DNA from: a bacterium
GTDB taxonomy: Bacteria; Verrucomicrobiota; Kiritimatiellia; RFP12; UBA1067
Length of the DNA: 56,877 nt
Reading direction: 5' to 3'
Assembly: GCA_030537465.1 (NCBI GenBank)
Contig: JAUNMP010000006.1
Location: forward strand, 1 to 56,877
In this document: positions 33,576 through 41,400 of the stretch, one piece after another
How the letters are laid out: every line of letters begins with the position of its first letter
Position numbering within the stretch: position 1 is the stretch's first letter
Program-made: the position numbers and the translations under genes
Notes under the pieces: generated by a model
Database searches by the model: none
Seen by the model: the letters and a program-made list of their open reading frames with translations, nothing else
What the model was told of the DNA's origin: nothing

Positions 33576-34165
33576 CGGGCACCTTTCTTCGGCAGAGAGC
33601 CCTCCCCCTTGCACTTGCGGCAGGGCGTGGCCCCCTTGCCAAGGCAGTCGGGGCAGACGATCTTCCCGACGCCCTGACAGGTTCCACAAGGCGTGACGAA
33701 GATCTTCACGTGCTTCGATGTCGATCCGGCCGTGCGCTTCTCCGATTTGATCCATCCGGGCTTCCCGCCCCTGGAACTGGATTTGCAATCACGACACGGC
33801 TGCACGCCCTGGCCAAGGCATTTCTTGCAGACGGTGACTCCTGACCAACGGCATTCGGGGCACTTGTCGTATTCAGTGACTTCCTCCGGCTTGGGGGGCT
33901 GGACGCGCGTCTTGTATTTTTCCACGCGTCCGGTCCCTCCACAGATGGGGCAGCTCGGGATTTTCACGTCCCATCTGTGCGTCGTGAAGGGTTTTCCAGG
34001 GGTGACACCGATCTCGCCGTCGAACTGTCCGAGGTTGGGCGGAGTGAGGCTCAGGGAGCGTTTGCCGCGGCACTGGGGACAGAGCTTGAATTCGCCGACG
34101 GGTTCGGCGACGCAGCTCAAGGTCAGGATGACGGTAAAGGCAAGGTATGAACAGAGACTCTTCAT
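33572..34165 (-). CDS. secreted CxxC-rich (DnaJ-type zinc-finger-like) protein
   Basis: A 197-residue protein with a signal peptide (SYLAFTVILTLSCVAEP) and eight CxxC pairs: CPQC, CPIC, CPEC, CKKC, CRDC, CGTC, CPDC and CRKC. Five are followed by GxG as in DnaJ-type zinc ribbons (CPICGGTG, CKKCLGQG, CGTCQGVG, CPDCLGKG, CRKCKGEG). It probably binds two to four zinc ions and may act as a scaffold or redox-sensitive protein in the periplasm. If the leader is instead a membrane anchor, the ribbons would face outward. It lies in the kinase/regulator operon, overlapping its neighbours by 4 nt on each side. No partner or function is known to me. Confidence 0.7.
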   Translation of the reverse strand: MKSLCSYLAFTVILTLSCVAEPVGEFKLCPQCRGKRSLSLTPPNLGQFDGEIGVTPGKPFTTHRWDVKIPSCPICGGTGRVEKYKTRVQPPKPEEVTEYDKCPECRWSGVTVCKKCLGQGVQPCRDCKSSSRGGKPGWIKSEKRTAGSTSKHVKIFVTPCGTCQGVGKIVCPDCLGKGATPCRKCKGEGSLPKKGAR

Positions 34166-35517
34166 ACAGGAATTCCTTCCTTCGCGTATTCATCGAGTTT
34201 GCGGTAGAGTGTCCGACGCGAAATGCCCAGAACCTGTGCGGCGCGAGAGCGATTGCCTCCGACCTCCTTGAGCACGGCGAGAATCTGGGCCTTCTCGTTT
34301 TCGCCAAGAGTGACCGAGGACGAGAGGGCGACGAGGGGAGCTGCTGTGGACTGCATCTGCTCCGGCACGTCCACGACATCGAGAAGCGCTCCCGTTGACA
34401 GTACAACCATCTTTTCGATTGTATTGCGAAGTTCGCGCACGTTTCCGGGCCAGTCGTAGTTTTCGAGAAGCCTCATGGCCGCCGGCGTGATGCCACTGAC
34501 CTGGGCGTGGTTCTTCTCGGCGAGCTCCTTGATGAAACGGGCGGCGAGAAGGGGAATGTCTTCGCGACGGTCCTTCAGTGCAGGAAGATGGATGTCGACG
34601 ACATTCAGACGGTAGTAGAGATCTTCGCGGAACTCGCCCTTGGCCACAAGGGCCTTCAGGTCCTTGTTGGTTGCGGCGACCACGCGGATGTCCACTTCGA
34701 CGGATTCTGTTCCGCCCACGCGCAGGAACGAGCGATTCTCCAGAACGCGCAGGAGTTTCACCTGCATTGCCAGAGGGAGCTCGCCGATTTCGTCAAGGAA
34801 GATCGTGCCGTGGTTGGCGGCCTCAAAGGCTCCAGCCTTTCTGGCATAGGCACCCGTGAAGGCGCCTTTCTCGTAGCCGAAGAGCTCGCTTTCGATGAGA
34901 TTGGGCGAGATGGCTCCGCAATTGACCGCCAGGAACATGCCCTTGGCCCGAGGCGAGAGATTGTGGAGCGCATGCGCGACAAGGTCCTTGCCCGTGCCGT
35001 TGGGCCCCTGCAGCAGGACGGTCGCAGGGGACGGCGCTGCGCGGCGCACCATGTCGAAGACGCGCTTCATCGCGGGCGAAGACCCGACCATGTTATCGAG
35101 GCCGTACTTTTCATCCAGCTGGCTTCGCAGGCTTGCGACTTCCCGTTCGAGTGCTCCTGTCTTAAGTGCCTTTTCGACGCAGGCGTCCAGCTGGTCGAGG
35201 TCGACGGGCTTCATCAGGAAATTCTCGGCGCCATCTTTCATCGCGGCGACGGCCTGCTCGATTGTGCCGAAGGCCGTGAGCAGGATGCAGACCAACTTGG
35301 GATACTTCGCCTTCGCCGCCTGAAGGAGCTGAAGTCCGTCGGCGCCGGGCATGCGTACATCGGAAAGCATGAGCGCGATGGAGGGATCGGCCTCAAGTGC
35401 CTTCATGGCCTGTTCCGCATCAGGTGCGGTCGTCACAAGGTAGCGATCGCCGAGTGCGCGCGCCATCAGGTCGCGGGTGCCTTTCTCGTCGTCTACGATG
35501 AGGATGGACTGCTTCAC
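34162..35517 (-). CDS. NtrC-family sigma-54-dependent response regulator
   Basis: A 451-residue regulator with an N-terminal receiver (phospho-acceptor Asp53 in MLSDVRMPG), a central AAA+ domain (Walker A GPNGTGKD near 171-178; GAFTGA at 218-223, the sigma-54 contact loop; Walker B IFLDEIGELP) and a Fis-type helix-turn-helix (AAQVLGISRRTLYRKL). It would activate RpoN-dependent promoters after phosphorylation by the kinase encoded just upstream. Both junctions in the operon are ATGA overlaps. I did not find a convincing GG-N10-GC promoter in the intergenic regions examined, so its regulon probably lies elsewhere. Confidence 0.95.
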   Translation of the reverse strand: MKQSILIVDDEKGTRDLMARALGDRYLVTTAPDAEQAMKALEADPSIALMLSDVRMPGADGLQLLQAAKAKYPKLVCILLTAFGTIEQAVAAMKDGAENFLMKPVDLDQLDACVEKALKTGALEREVASLRSQLDEKYGLDNMVGSSPAMKRVFDMVRRAAPSPATVLLQGPNGTGKDLVAHALHNLSPRAKGMFLAVNCGAISPNLIESELFGYEKGAFTGAYARKAGAFEAANHGTIFLDEIGELPLAMQVKLLRVLENRSFLRVGGTESVEVDIRVVAATNKDLKALVAKGEFREDLYYRLNVVDIHLPALKDRREDIPLLAARFIKELAEKNHAQVSGITPAAMRLLENYDWPGNVRELRNTIEKMVVLSTGALLDVVDVPEQMQSTAAPLVALSSSVTLGENEKAQILAVLKEVGGNRSRAAQVLGISRRTLYRKLDEYAKEGIPV

Positions 35518-36665
35518 ATGAGCCTCCTGACGCGTTTCTCGAGGCGGGGAATGCGGACAATGAACTTCGTCCCTTCGCCTTCCTTGGATTCGACATCGAT
35601 CTCGCCGCCATGCGCACGTACAATCCGACGTGAGATCATCAAGCCCAGGCCGGTGCCGGACTGTTTGCTTGTACGATAGGGTTCGAAAAGGGCGGCGACC
35701 GCATCCGGCGTCATCCCCTTGCCACTGTCAAGGAAGGAGACGGTGACGACGTCATCGTCGCTGTCCAGCGTAATGGCCAGTTCTCCGCCGTCCTTCATGG
35801 CCTCCAGGGCGTTCTTGATGAGATTGAAGAAGACCTGCTCCATCTGGGCGCAGTCAAGGCAGGCTGGAGGAAGAACAGGGGGGAGATCGAGCAGGACGCG
35901 AATCCGGCGGTCCTCGATCAGCGTCTTCATCGTCTTCAACGTATCCTTGAGTGGGTCCGCGAGTGACGCGGGAACGAGGTTGGGTCGAATTGGCCGCATG
36001 GCGTTGAGGAATCCGCGGTTGATGTCCGCAATGCGCTTGATTTCATTCTGCGCGGTTGCGACGTCGGCCAGAAGCCGTTCCCTGCGTTCTGGGTCTGGTT
36101 CACGGCGAAACTCGCGCGCCATCAGTTGCAGATTGAGGGAAAGGGCGTTCAACGGATTGCCGATTTCGTGGGCAAGCCCCGCCGCCAGGTCCTTGATGGC
36201 GTCAGTCCGTTCGTTCTCGCGTTCGTCGGCCATGCGTGCGTAAGTGCTGGTGACGTCACGGATGATCACGACGACGGCGTCTCCGTTTGGAAGTGCGCCA
36301 AGTTCCAGGATGCGGTGCTCTGGATAGGCGAGCTCAATTTCGCTGGTGACCTTGCGTGCCCAGCCCTTGCCTTCGACCGAGGGGTGCAGGAGGTGGTTCC
36401 ACTCCCAGTTCGGTAGAAGGTCCCGCACGGCCTTGCCGCGTCCTTTGGAAAGGGGGCAGGCCGTCAGGCGCTCGGCCGCAGCGTTGGAGTGGATGAGAAT
36501 TCCCTGGGCGTCTACGACGAGGATGCCTTCGGAAAGCGTGTTGAAGACCGATTCGAGAAAGCCGATTTCGTCCGCCAGGGCTTTGAATTGCCGACGACGA
36601 TCGGCCGAGTCGAGCTTGTCGATTCGGTCAACGACCTTGGAAAAGAATTTGTCCGTATGTGCCAT
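35514..36665 (-). CDS. NtrB-like PAS sensor histidine kinase (soluble)
   Basis: A 383-residue cytoplasmic kinase without membrane segments. A PAS domain (FNTLSEGILVVDAQGILIHS, about 42-140) is followed by the H-box LAHEIGNPLN (His166), an N-box (NLIKNALEAM) and the ATP lid (GTGLGLMISRRI). This is the NtrB/AtoS-type arrangement that feeds an NtrC-class regulator, here the next gene. With no membrane sensor, the input is presumably a cytoplasmic ligand or redox state read by PAS. It is transcribed from a divergent promoter shared with the GH36 alpha-galactosidase gene. Confidence 0.94.
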   Translation of the reverse strand: MAHTDKFFSKVVDRIDKLDSADRRRQFKALADEIGFLESVFNTLSEGILVVDAQGILIHSNAAAERLTACPLSKGRGKAVRDLLPNWEWNHLLHPSVEGKGWARKVTSEIELAYPEHRILELGALPNGDAVVVIIRDVTSTYARMADERENERTDAIKDLAAGLAHEIGNPLNALSLNLQLMAREFRREPDPERRERLLADVATAQNEIKRIADINRGFLNAMRPIRPNLVPASLADPLKDTLKTMKTLIEDRRIRVLLDLPPVLPPACLDCAQMEQVFFNLIKNALEAMKDGGELAITLDSDDDVVTVSFLDSGKGMTPDAVAALFEPYRTSKQSGTGLGLMISRRIVRAHGGEIDVESKEGEGTKFIVRIPRLEKRVRRLM

Positions 36666-36692
36666 TTCGTCCCACTGGCTGAAAACGGCACA

Positions 36693-36721
36693 ATTTTACC
36701 ACAGGCACCTTGGCAAGGCAA
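36693..36721 (-). promoter_or_regulatory. promoter of the NtrB/NtrC/Ser-Thr kinase operon
   Basis: On the minus strand, TTGCCT (complement of 36716-36721) and TAAAAT (complement of 36693-36698) are 17 bp apart, with TGG before the -10. The start would be near 36686, leaving a leader of about 21 nt. Confidence 0.55.
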
Positions 36722-36725
36722 GGTG
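36706..36725. promoter_or_regulatory. inverted repeat between divergent promoters
   Basis: CACCTTG (36706-36712), spacer GCAAGG, then CAAGGTG (36719-36725) is a perfect 7-bp inverted repeat overlapping the -35 of the kinase operon and lying just upstream of the GH36 promoter. It could be an operator; the cognate regulator is unknown. Confidence 0.5.
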
Positions 36726-36735
36726 GTTTGATTTG

Positions 36736-36744
36736 TGATATAAT
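36736..36744 (+). promoter_or_regulatory. extended -10 promoter of the GH36 gene
   Basis: TGA followed by TATAAT (36739-36744), a perfect -10, with no good -35. A start near 36751 gives a leader of about 28 nt carrying AGGAG 7 nt before ATG 36779. Confidence 0.6.
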
Positions 36745-36778
36745 GCCCGAAGATTTACGAAGCACTAGGAGCTACTCG

Positions 36779-39025
36779 ATGAAGAAACTGATGTTTGCGT
36801 TCGCCGCGTGCGCGGTGGGGGCTATGTTCGCAGCCGAAGTCAGCGACACATTCACACTGCAGACGAAGTCCACCACGATGGCGCTGCAGAAGCAGCGTGG
36901 CGCGTGGAACCTGCTCCATTACGGCGCGAAGGTCGCGAATGGCGCGGATGCAGTGGCGCTTGCGCCCAATGTCCGAGACAACCCCAGCTTCATGGCGACG
37001 CGCCGTGCTGCAGCCTATTCAGTCTATGGCGACAAGGCGGTCGACAAGGGCATCAACAAGTTCGGCGGACTCCAGGTCACACATGCCGACGGGTGCCTGA
37101 CGACCTATCTCGAGGGTGTCAAGGCCGAGACGGTTGAGGACAAGCCCGGTGTCACGCATCTCGTCCTCACGCAGAAGGACGCCGTGTATCCGTTCTATGT
37201 CATCCAGCACTTCCGCGCGTTTGCGGCCTGCGACGTGATCGAGACCTGGGTGGAGCTCCGCAATGAGGAGAAGGGGGCCGTGCGACTGGGACGGATGGAC
37301 TCCCTTGCCATCGACTTCCCGCTGCTCGCGAACCAGTTCTATTTCCAGAGCGCGACGGGGCAGTGGTCTTGTGAATCCCAGATCGTCGAGACCGAACTCG
37401 TGCGCGGGCAGACGATCTCCGTAGGTTCCCGCTCCGGCGTTCGCGACGCCTGGGAGGCCAACGCGAGCTTCATGTTGACCGCTGGCGAGAAGGCGACGGA
37501 GACGAGTGGGCGCGTCATCGGCGGCGTGCTCTGCTGGTCAGGGTCCTGGGGCATCAGCGTCCAGCGCGACCAGTGCGACGTCATCGAACTGCGCGCCGGA
37601 GCCGATACGAGCCAGGGCGCCTATGTGCTGGACGCCGGCAAGACCATCACGCTGCCGAAGTTCGCTCTCACGTTCTCCGAGAGCGGCAAGGGCCAGATTT
37701 CGCGCAACATCCACAAGTGGGCGCGCGACTGGCAGCTTCCCGCAGGACACAAGCCACGTCCCGTGCTGCTGAACAGCTGGGAGGGCAGCTACTTCTCGTT
37801 CACGGAGAAGGTTCTGCACGACATGATGGACGGCGTGAAGGAGATGGGCGGCGAGCTCTTCGTCCTCGACGACGGCTGGTTCGGCACGGGCAAGTACGCG
37901 CGCGACAACAAGAACCAGGACCGCGTGGGGCTTGGCGACTGGGTCATCAATCCCGAAAAGCTCCCGAATGGACTCGCCGGACTGAACGACGAGGCGAAGA
38001 AGCGCGGGCTTGACTTCGGTTTCTGGGTCGAGCCGGAGATGGTGAACACGAACAGCTGGATCTACAACGCCCATCCGGACTGGATTGTCCGCGAGAAGAC
38101 GCGTCCCGTCAACGTGGGCCGCGGCGGTTCCCAGACCGTGCTCGACTACGCGAACCCCGCCGTGCGCGAGAACATCTTCAACCAGCTTGATGCCCTCTAC
38201 TCGAAGATCCCCGGCCTCTCCTACATCAAGTGGGACGCGAATGCGGACTTCATGAACATGGGCTCTCCGTACCTTGACGCCGAGCATCAGGCGAACATGC
38301 CGTTCGACTACACGGTCGGACTCTATGACCTGCTCGCGAAGATCCGCGCGAAGTATCCGCAGATCGACATCCAGGCCTGCAGCTCCGGCGGCGGCCACGC
38401 CGACTACGGATTCCTCCGCTATGCGGACGAATTCTGGGGTTCCGACGACACCGATGCCCGCGAGCGCGTGTTCATCCAGTGGGGCGAGTCGCAGTTCTAT
38501 CCCGCCTGCACGATCGCCGCACACGTCACGGCCGTGCCCAACCACCAGACAAAGCGCTCGACGCCGCTCAAGTTCCGCTTCGACGTCGCGATGGCCGGCC
38601 GTCTTGGCTTTGAACTCCATCCAAAGGACATGCTCCCCGAGGAAGTGGCGTTCGCGAAGCAGTGCGTGGCGGACTACAAGCGCATCCGCGAGACGGTTCA
38701 GCAGGGCGATCTCTACCGTCTCGTCTCGCCGTACAACAGCACCTACGCCTCCCTCATGTACGTGAACGAGGCGAAGACCCGCGCGGTCGTCTACGTGTGG
38801 GGCCTCACCCGCGGCATCCAGCACGACTTCCCCGCGCCGATTCGTCTCCAGGGGCTCGCTGCGGGCAAAGCTTACAAGGTCAACGAGATCAACGTGCTGA
38901 GCGGCAAGTTGCATTCCCGCGTGAACGGGAAGAAGCTTGGCGCCGATGCGCTGATGATGATGGGCGTGCCCGTGAAGCTTCGCGGCGACTACGATTCCGC
39001 GGTGTTTGAACTCGTTGCGGAGTGA
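36779..39025 (+). CDS. secreted GH36 alpha-galactosidase
   Basis: A 748-residue exported alpha-galactosidase, releasing terminal alpha-linked galactose (or GalNAc) from oligo- and polysaccharides. ATG 36779 follows AGGAG by 7 nt and opens a signal peptide (MKKLMFAFAACAVGAMFAAE). The N-terminal beta-supersandwich is followed by the TIM barrel: FVLDDGWFG, GFWVEPEMVN, the nucleophile motif YIKWDAN (Asp486), CSSGGGHADYG, and the acid/base motif GSDDTDARERV (Asp556). All catalytic landmarks are intact and the length matches the family. It heads a run of hydrolase genes and is divergent from the two-component/kinase operon. Confidence 0.93.
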   Translation: MKKLMFAFAACAVGAMFAAEVSDTFTLQTKSTTMALQKQRGAWNLLHYGAKVANGADAVALAPNVRDNPSFMATRRAAAYSVYGDKAVDKGINKFGGLQVTHADGCLTTYLEGVKAETVEDKPGVTHLVLTQKDAVYPFYVIQHFRAFAACDVIETWVELRNEEKGAVRLGRMDSLAIDFPLLANQFYFQSATGQWSCESQIVETELVRGQTISVGSRSGVRDAWEANASFMLTAGEKATETSGRVIGGVLCWSGSWGISVQRDQCDVIELRAGADTSQGAYVLDAGKTITLPKFALTFSESGKGQISRNIHKWARDWQLPAGHKPRPVLLNSWEGSYFSFTEKVLHDMMDGVKEMGGELFVLDDGWFGTGKYARDNKNQDRVGLGDWVINPEKLPNGLAGLNDEAKKRGLDFGFWVEPEMVNTNSWIYNAHPDWIVREKTRPVNVGRGGSQTVLDYANPAVRENIFNQLDALYSKIPGLSYIKWDANADFMNMGSPYLDAEHQANMPFDYTVGLYDLLAKIRAKYPQIDIQACSSGGGHADYGFLRYADEFWGSDDTDARERVFIQWGESQFYPACTIAAHVTAVPNHQTKRSTPLKFRFDVAMAGRLGFELHPKDMLPEEVAFAKQCVADYKRIRETVQQGDLYRLVSPYNSTYASLMYVNEAKTRAVVYVWGLTRGIQHDFPAPIRLQGLAAGKAYKVNEINVLSGKLHSRVNGKKLGADALMMMGVPVKLRGDYDSAVFELVAE

Positions 39026-39031
39026 TTGAAG

Positions 39032-41347
39032 ATGAGGACGATGCCTGAATGGAAGTGTGCGGCGATGGCCGCGCTTGTGGTGCTGGGTGCAGCCGCGGAG
39101 ACGTGGACGTTCAGGGCGCCGCGCGCATGGTCGCGCGCGAAAGGCGCGGCGACGCTGACGGCACGGGCGGATGGAGCACTTGAGCTCCGTCACACCGGCG
39201 ATCAGGACTGGTCCATTCATGGCATCGACGGCATCAGGGTTCGTCCTGGCGACGTCTTTCGGCTCAGCTGCGAGTCGGAGGCGCTGCCCGACATGCCGAA
39301 TTCCCAGCCCTATACCCTGAGCGCGATTCTGAGGGACGAGAAGGGCAAGGAGATGAGCTGGGTCTATGGAACCTGCGCTGCCAGGCCCGGCCAGCCCATT
39401 GTCTCCGAATTCATGGTTCCTCCTGGCGGTGCGCGCATTGAACCACGCGTTGTCGGCGCGGGAAAAACTGGTGTCCTGCTGCGAAATCTCAAGGTGGAGT
39501 CGCTTGGAAATCGTCTGCCGAAGAACGGCGAAACGCCCAGCTCACTGGAGGCAGAATCAGAAGCGCTCAAGGTTGTTGTTGCAGGAACAGATGCGACGCT
39601 GACGGTCACTGACAAGCGCACCGGACGCGTCTGGGCGCCTGTGACGACGAGGAGCACGTTCGTCACCGAGACGTCACGGTCCGGGCGTGCGCTTTGCGTG
39701 AAGTTCGTCAATCCCGAGACGCTCGGCACCTGGGAGGCGCTGATCGCACCCGTCCCCGGGAAGCCCGAGGTCCTTGTGACGGTGACGGGCGAGGATAACC
39801 AGACGGGGATGCTCGACTATCCCGCGCCCTTCGCGACGAAGACGGGCGACCGGCTGATCATTCCGATGAACGAAGGCATCTCGTTCCCGGTTGAACAGAC
39901 GGATGGCGTGCCCGGTCGTCTGGTGACCTACAGCGGCCATGGACTCTGCATGGCCTTTTTCGGCGTGCAGGAAGACACGACGGGGGCCGGCTACATGGGA
40001 ATCGTCGAGACGGCAGACGACGCGGCCGTCGTCTGCAAGCGTCCCGAGTCAGGAAAGACCTTGTCGGCGGGCGTAAGCTGGGAGCCGCAGAAGAACGTTT
40101 TTGGATATGCGCGGCGCATCCGCTTCGTGTTCTTCGACAAGGGCGGCTATGTCGCAATGTGCAAACGCTATCGTGCCTACGCGAAGGAGCGGGGAAAGTT
40201 GAAGACCTTCGCGCAGAAGGTTCAGGAGCGTCCGATGGTCGATCGTCTACTGGGGGCTCCCAACATCTGGAACTGGTCGGGTGACAAGATCTCCATGGCG
40301 AAGAAGCTCAAGGAGGCGGGAATAGACCGTTTCCTCTGGAGCGCGGGCGGTGACGCGAAGCAGGTCGCGGAGCTCGCGAAGATGGACGGCGTGCTCGTGA
40401 GCCGCTACGACGTCTACCGCGACATCTATCGTCCCGAGCAGCTGCAGAAGCTGGGCTGGAAGAGCGGCACGAACACCGATGCCTGGCCTGCGGGGGCCGC
40501 GTGGAACAGCGCCGACTCCAATGACTGGCGCAAGGCCTGGGGCGTGAAGGCGAAGGACGGCACCTGGACCTATTGCGGCTGCATGTGCGACGCCGTTTCC
40601 GCGAAATTCTGCCGGAAGCATGTCGGGAAAGAGCTGAAGACCCATCCCTACAACACCCGTTTCATCGACGTGACGACCGCGGCCGGCTGGGACGTCTGCT
40701 TCAATCCCGCCCATCCGATGACCCATTCCGACAGCCGTGCCTACCGCATGGACCTGCTGCGTCTCCTCGGCGATGATTTTGGCCTCGTCGTCGGCAGCGA
40801 GACCGGTCATGACGCGGCCGTTCCCTACTGCGACTACTTCGAGGGGATGCTCTCGCTCTGCAGTTACCGCGTGCCGGATTCCGGGCGGAACATCTGCGAT
40901 GTCTGGACGAATGTGCCCCCCCGTGTCGCGAAGTTCCAGGTGGGCGCCGAGTTCCGTCTGCCGCTCTGGGAACTTGTCTACCACGATTGCCTCTGCGCGC
41001 ACTGGTACTGGGGCGACTACAACAACAAGCTGCCGGCGCTCTGGGACAAGCGCGATCTGTTCAACGTCCTCTACGGGACGATGGGCATGTATCTCTTCAA
41101 CGAGAAGCAGTGGGCGGAGGACAAGGGCCGCTTCGTGCGCAGCTACAAGATCACCTCTCCCGTCGCCCGCAAGACCGGCTACAGTGAAATGCTCGACCAC
41201 CGGATCCTTTCGTCCGACCGCATGGTCCAGCGCAGCGTCTTCGCCGACGGCACCGTCGTCACCGTCAACTTCGGCGACAAGGCATTCGCGCTTCCGGAAG
41301 GTGGCGAACTCGCCCCTGGCGCACATCTGGTCAAAGTTGGTCGATGA
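39032..41347 (+). CDS. secreted GH129/GH101-related glycosidase-like protein
   Basis: A 771-residue exported protein. ATG 39032 has GGAG 9 nt upstream; ATG 39041 is an alternative. The signal peptide (CAAMAALVVLGAAAE) is followed by a beta domain, then a barrel from about residue 400 (LGAPNIWNW, DGVLVSRYDVYRDIY). The arrangement resembles proteins grouped with GH101/GH129 endo/exo-alpha-N-acetylgalactosaminidases. Asp546 in RFIDVTTAAGWD is the likely nucleophile and Glu590 in VVGSETGHD the likely acid/base, a plausible spacing for this clan. Cleavage of alpha-GalNAc, as in mucin O-glycans, is inferred. It starts 6 nt after the GH36 gene, so it is co-transcribed with an enzyme that also removes alpha-linked galacto-sugars. 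Confidence 0.6.
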   Translation: MRTMPEWKCAAMAALVVLGAAAETWTFRAPRAWSRAKGAATLTARADGALELRHTGDQDWSIHGIDGIRVRPGDVFRLSCESEALPDMPNSQPYTLSAILRDEKGKEMSWVYGTCAARPGQPIVSEFMVPPGGARIEPRVVGAGKTGVLLRNLKVESLGNRLPKNGETPSSLEAESEALKVVVAGTDATLTVTDKRTGRVWAPVTTRSTFVTETSRSGRALCVKFVNPETLGTWEALIAPVPGKPEVLVTVTGEDNQTGMLDYPAPFATKTGDRLIIPMNEGISFPVEQTDGVPGRLVTYSGHGLCMAFFGVQEDTTGAGYMGIVETADDAAVVCKRPESGKTLSAGVSWEPQKNVFGYARRIRFVFFDKGGYVAMCKRYRAYAKERGKLKTFAQKVQERPMVDRLLGAPNIWNWSGDKISMAKKLKEAGIDRFLWSAGGDAKQVAELAKMDGVLVSRYDVYRDIYRPEQLQKLGWKSGTNTDAWPAGAAWNSADSNDWRKAWGVKAKDGTWTYCGCMCDAVSAKFCRKHVGKELKTHPYNTRFIDVTTAAGWDVCFNPAHPMTHSDSRAYRMDLLRLLGDDFGLVVGSETGHDAAVPYCDYFEGMLSLCSYRVPDSGRNICDVWTNVPPRVAKFQVGAEFRLPLWELVYHDCLCAHWYWGDYNNKLPALWDKRDLFNVLYGTMGMYLFNEKQWAEDKGRFVRSYKITSPVARKTGYSEMLDHRILSSDRMVQRSVFADGTVVTVNFGDKAFALPEGGELAPGAHLVKVGR

Positions 41348-41400
41348 GAAGACATATCCCAGTGTCGCACTTTGACAACAGAGACAAGAGAGACTAGAAC

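Noticed and set aside
33576..33788. 71-codon N-terminal extension of the Ser/Thr kinase
   Set aside because: The extension runs through the CxxC protein gene in another frame, has no kinase-like sequence, and an ATGA overlap gives a better start at 33575.
36666..36778. Sigma-54 (GG-N10-GC) promoter for the NtrC-class regulator
   Set aside because: TTGGCA at 36710-36715 is suggestive, but no GC doublet lies at the required distance on either strand.
41372..41400. TTGACA-N17-TAGAAC resembling a promoter
   Set aside because: Its -10 ends at the base before ATG 41401, so transcription would start inside the gene, and no later in-frame start with a signal peptide exists.
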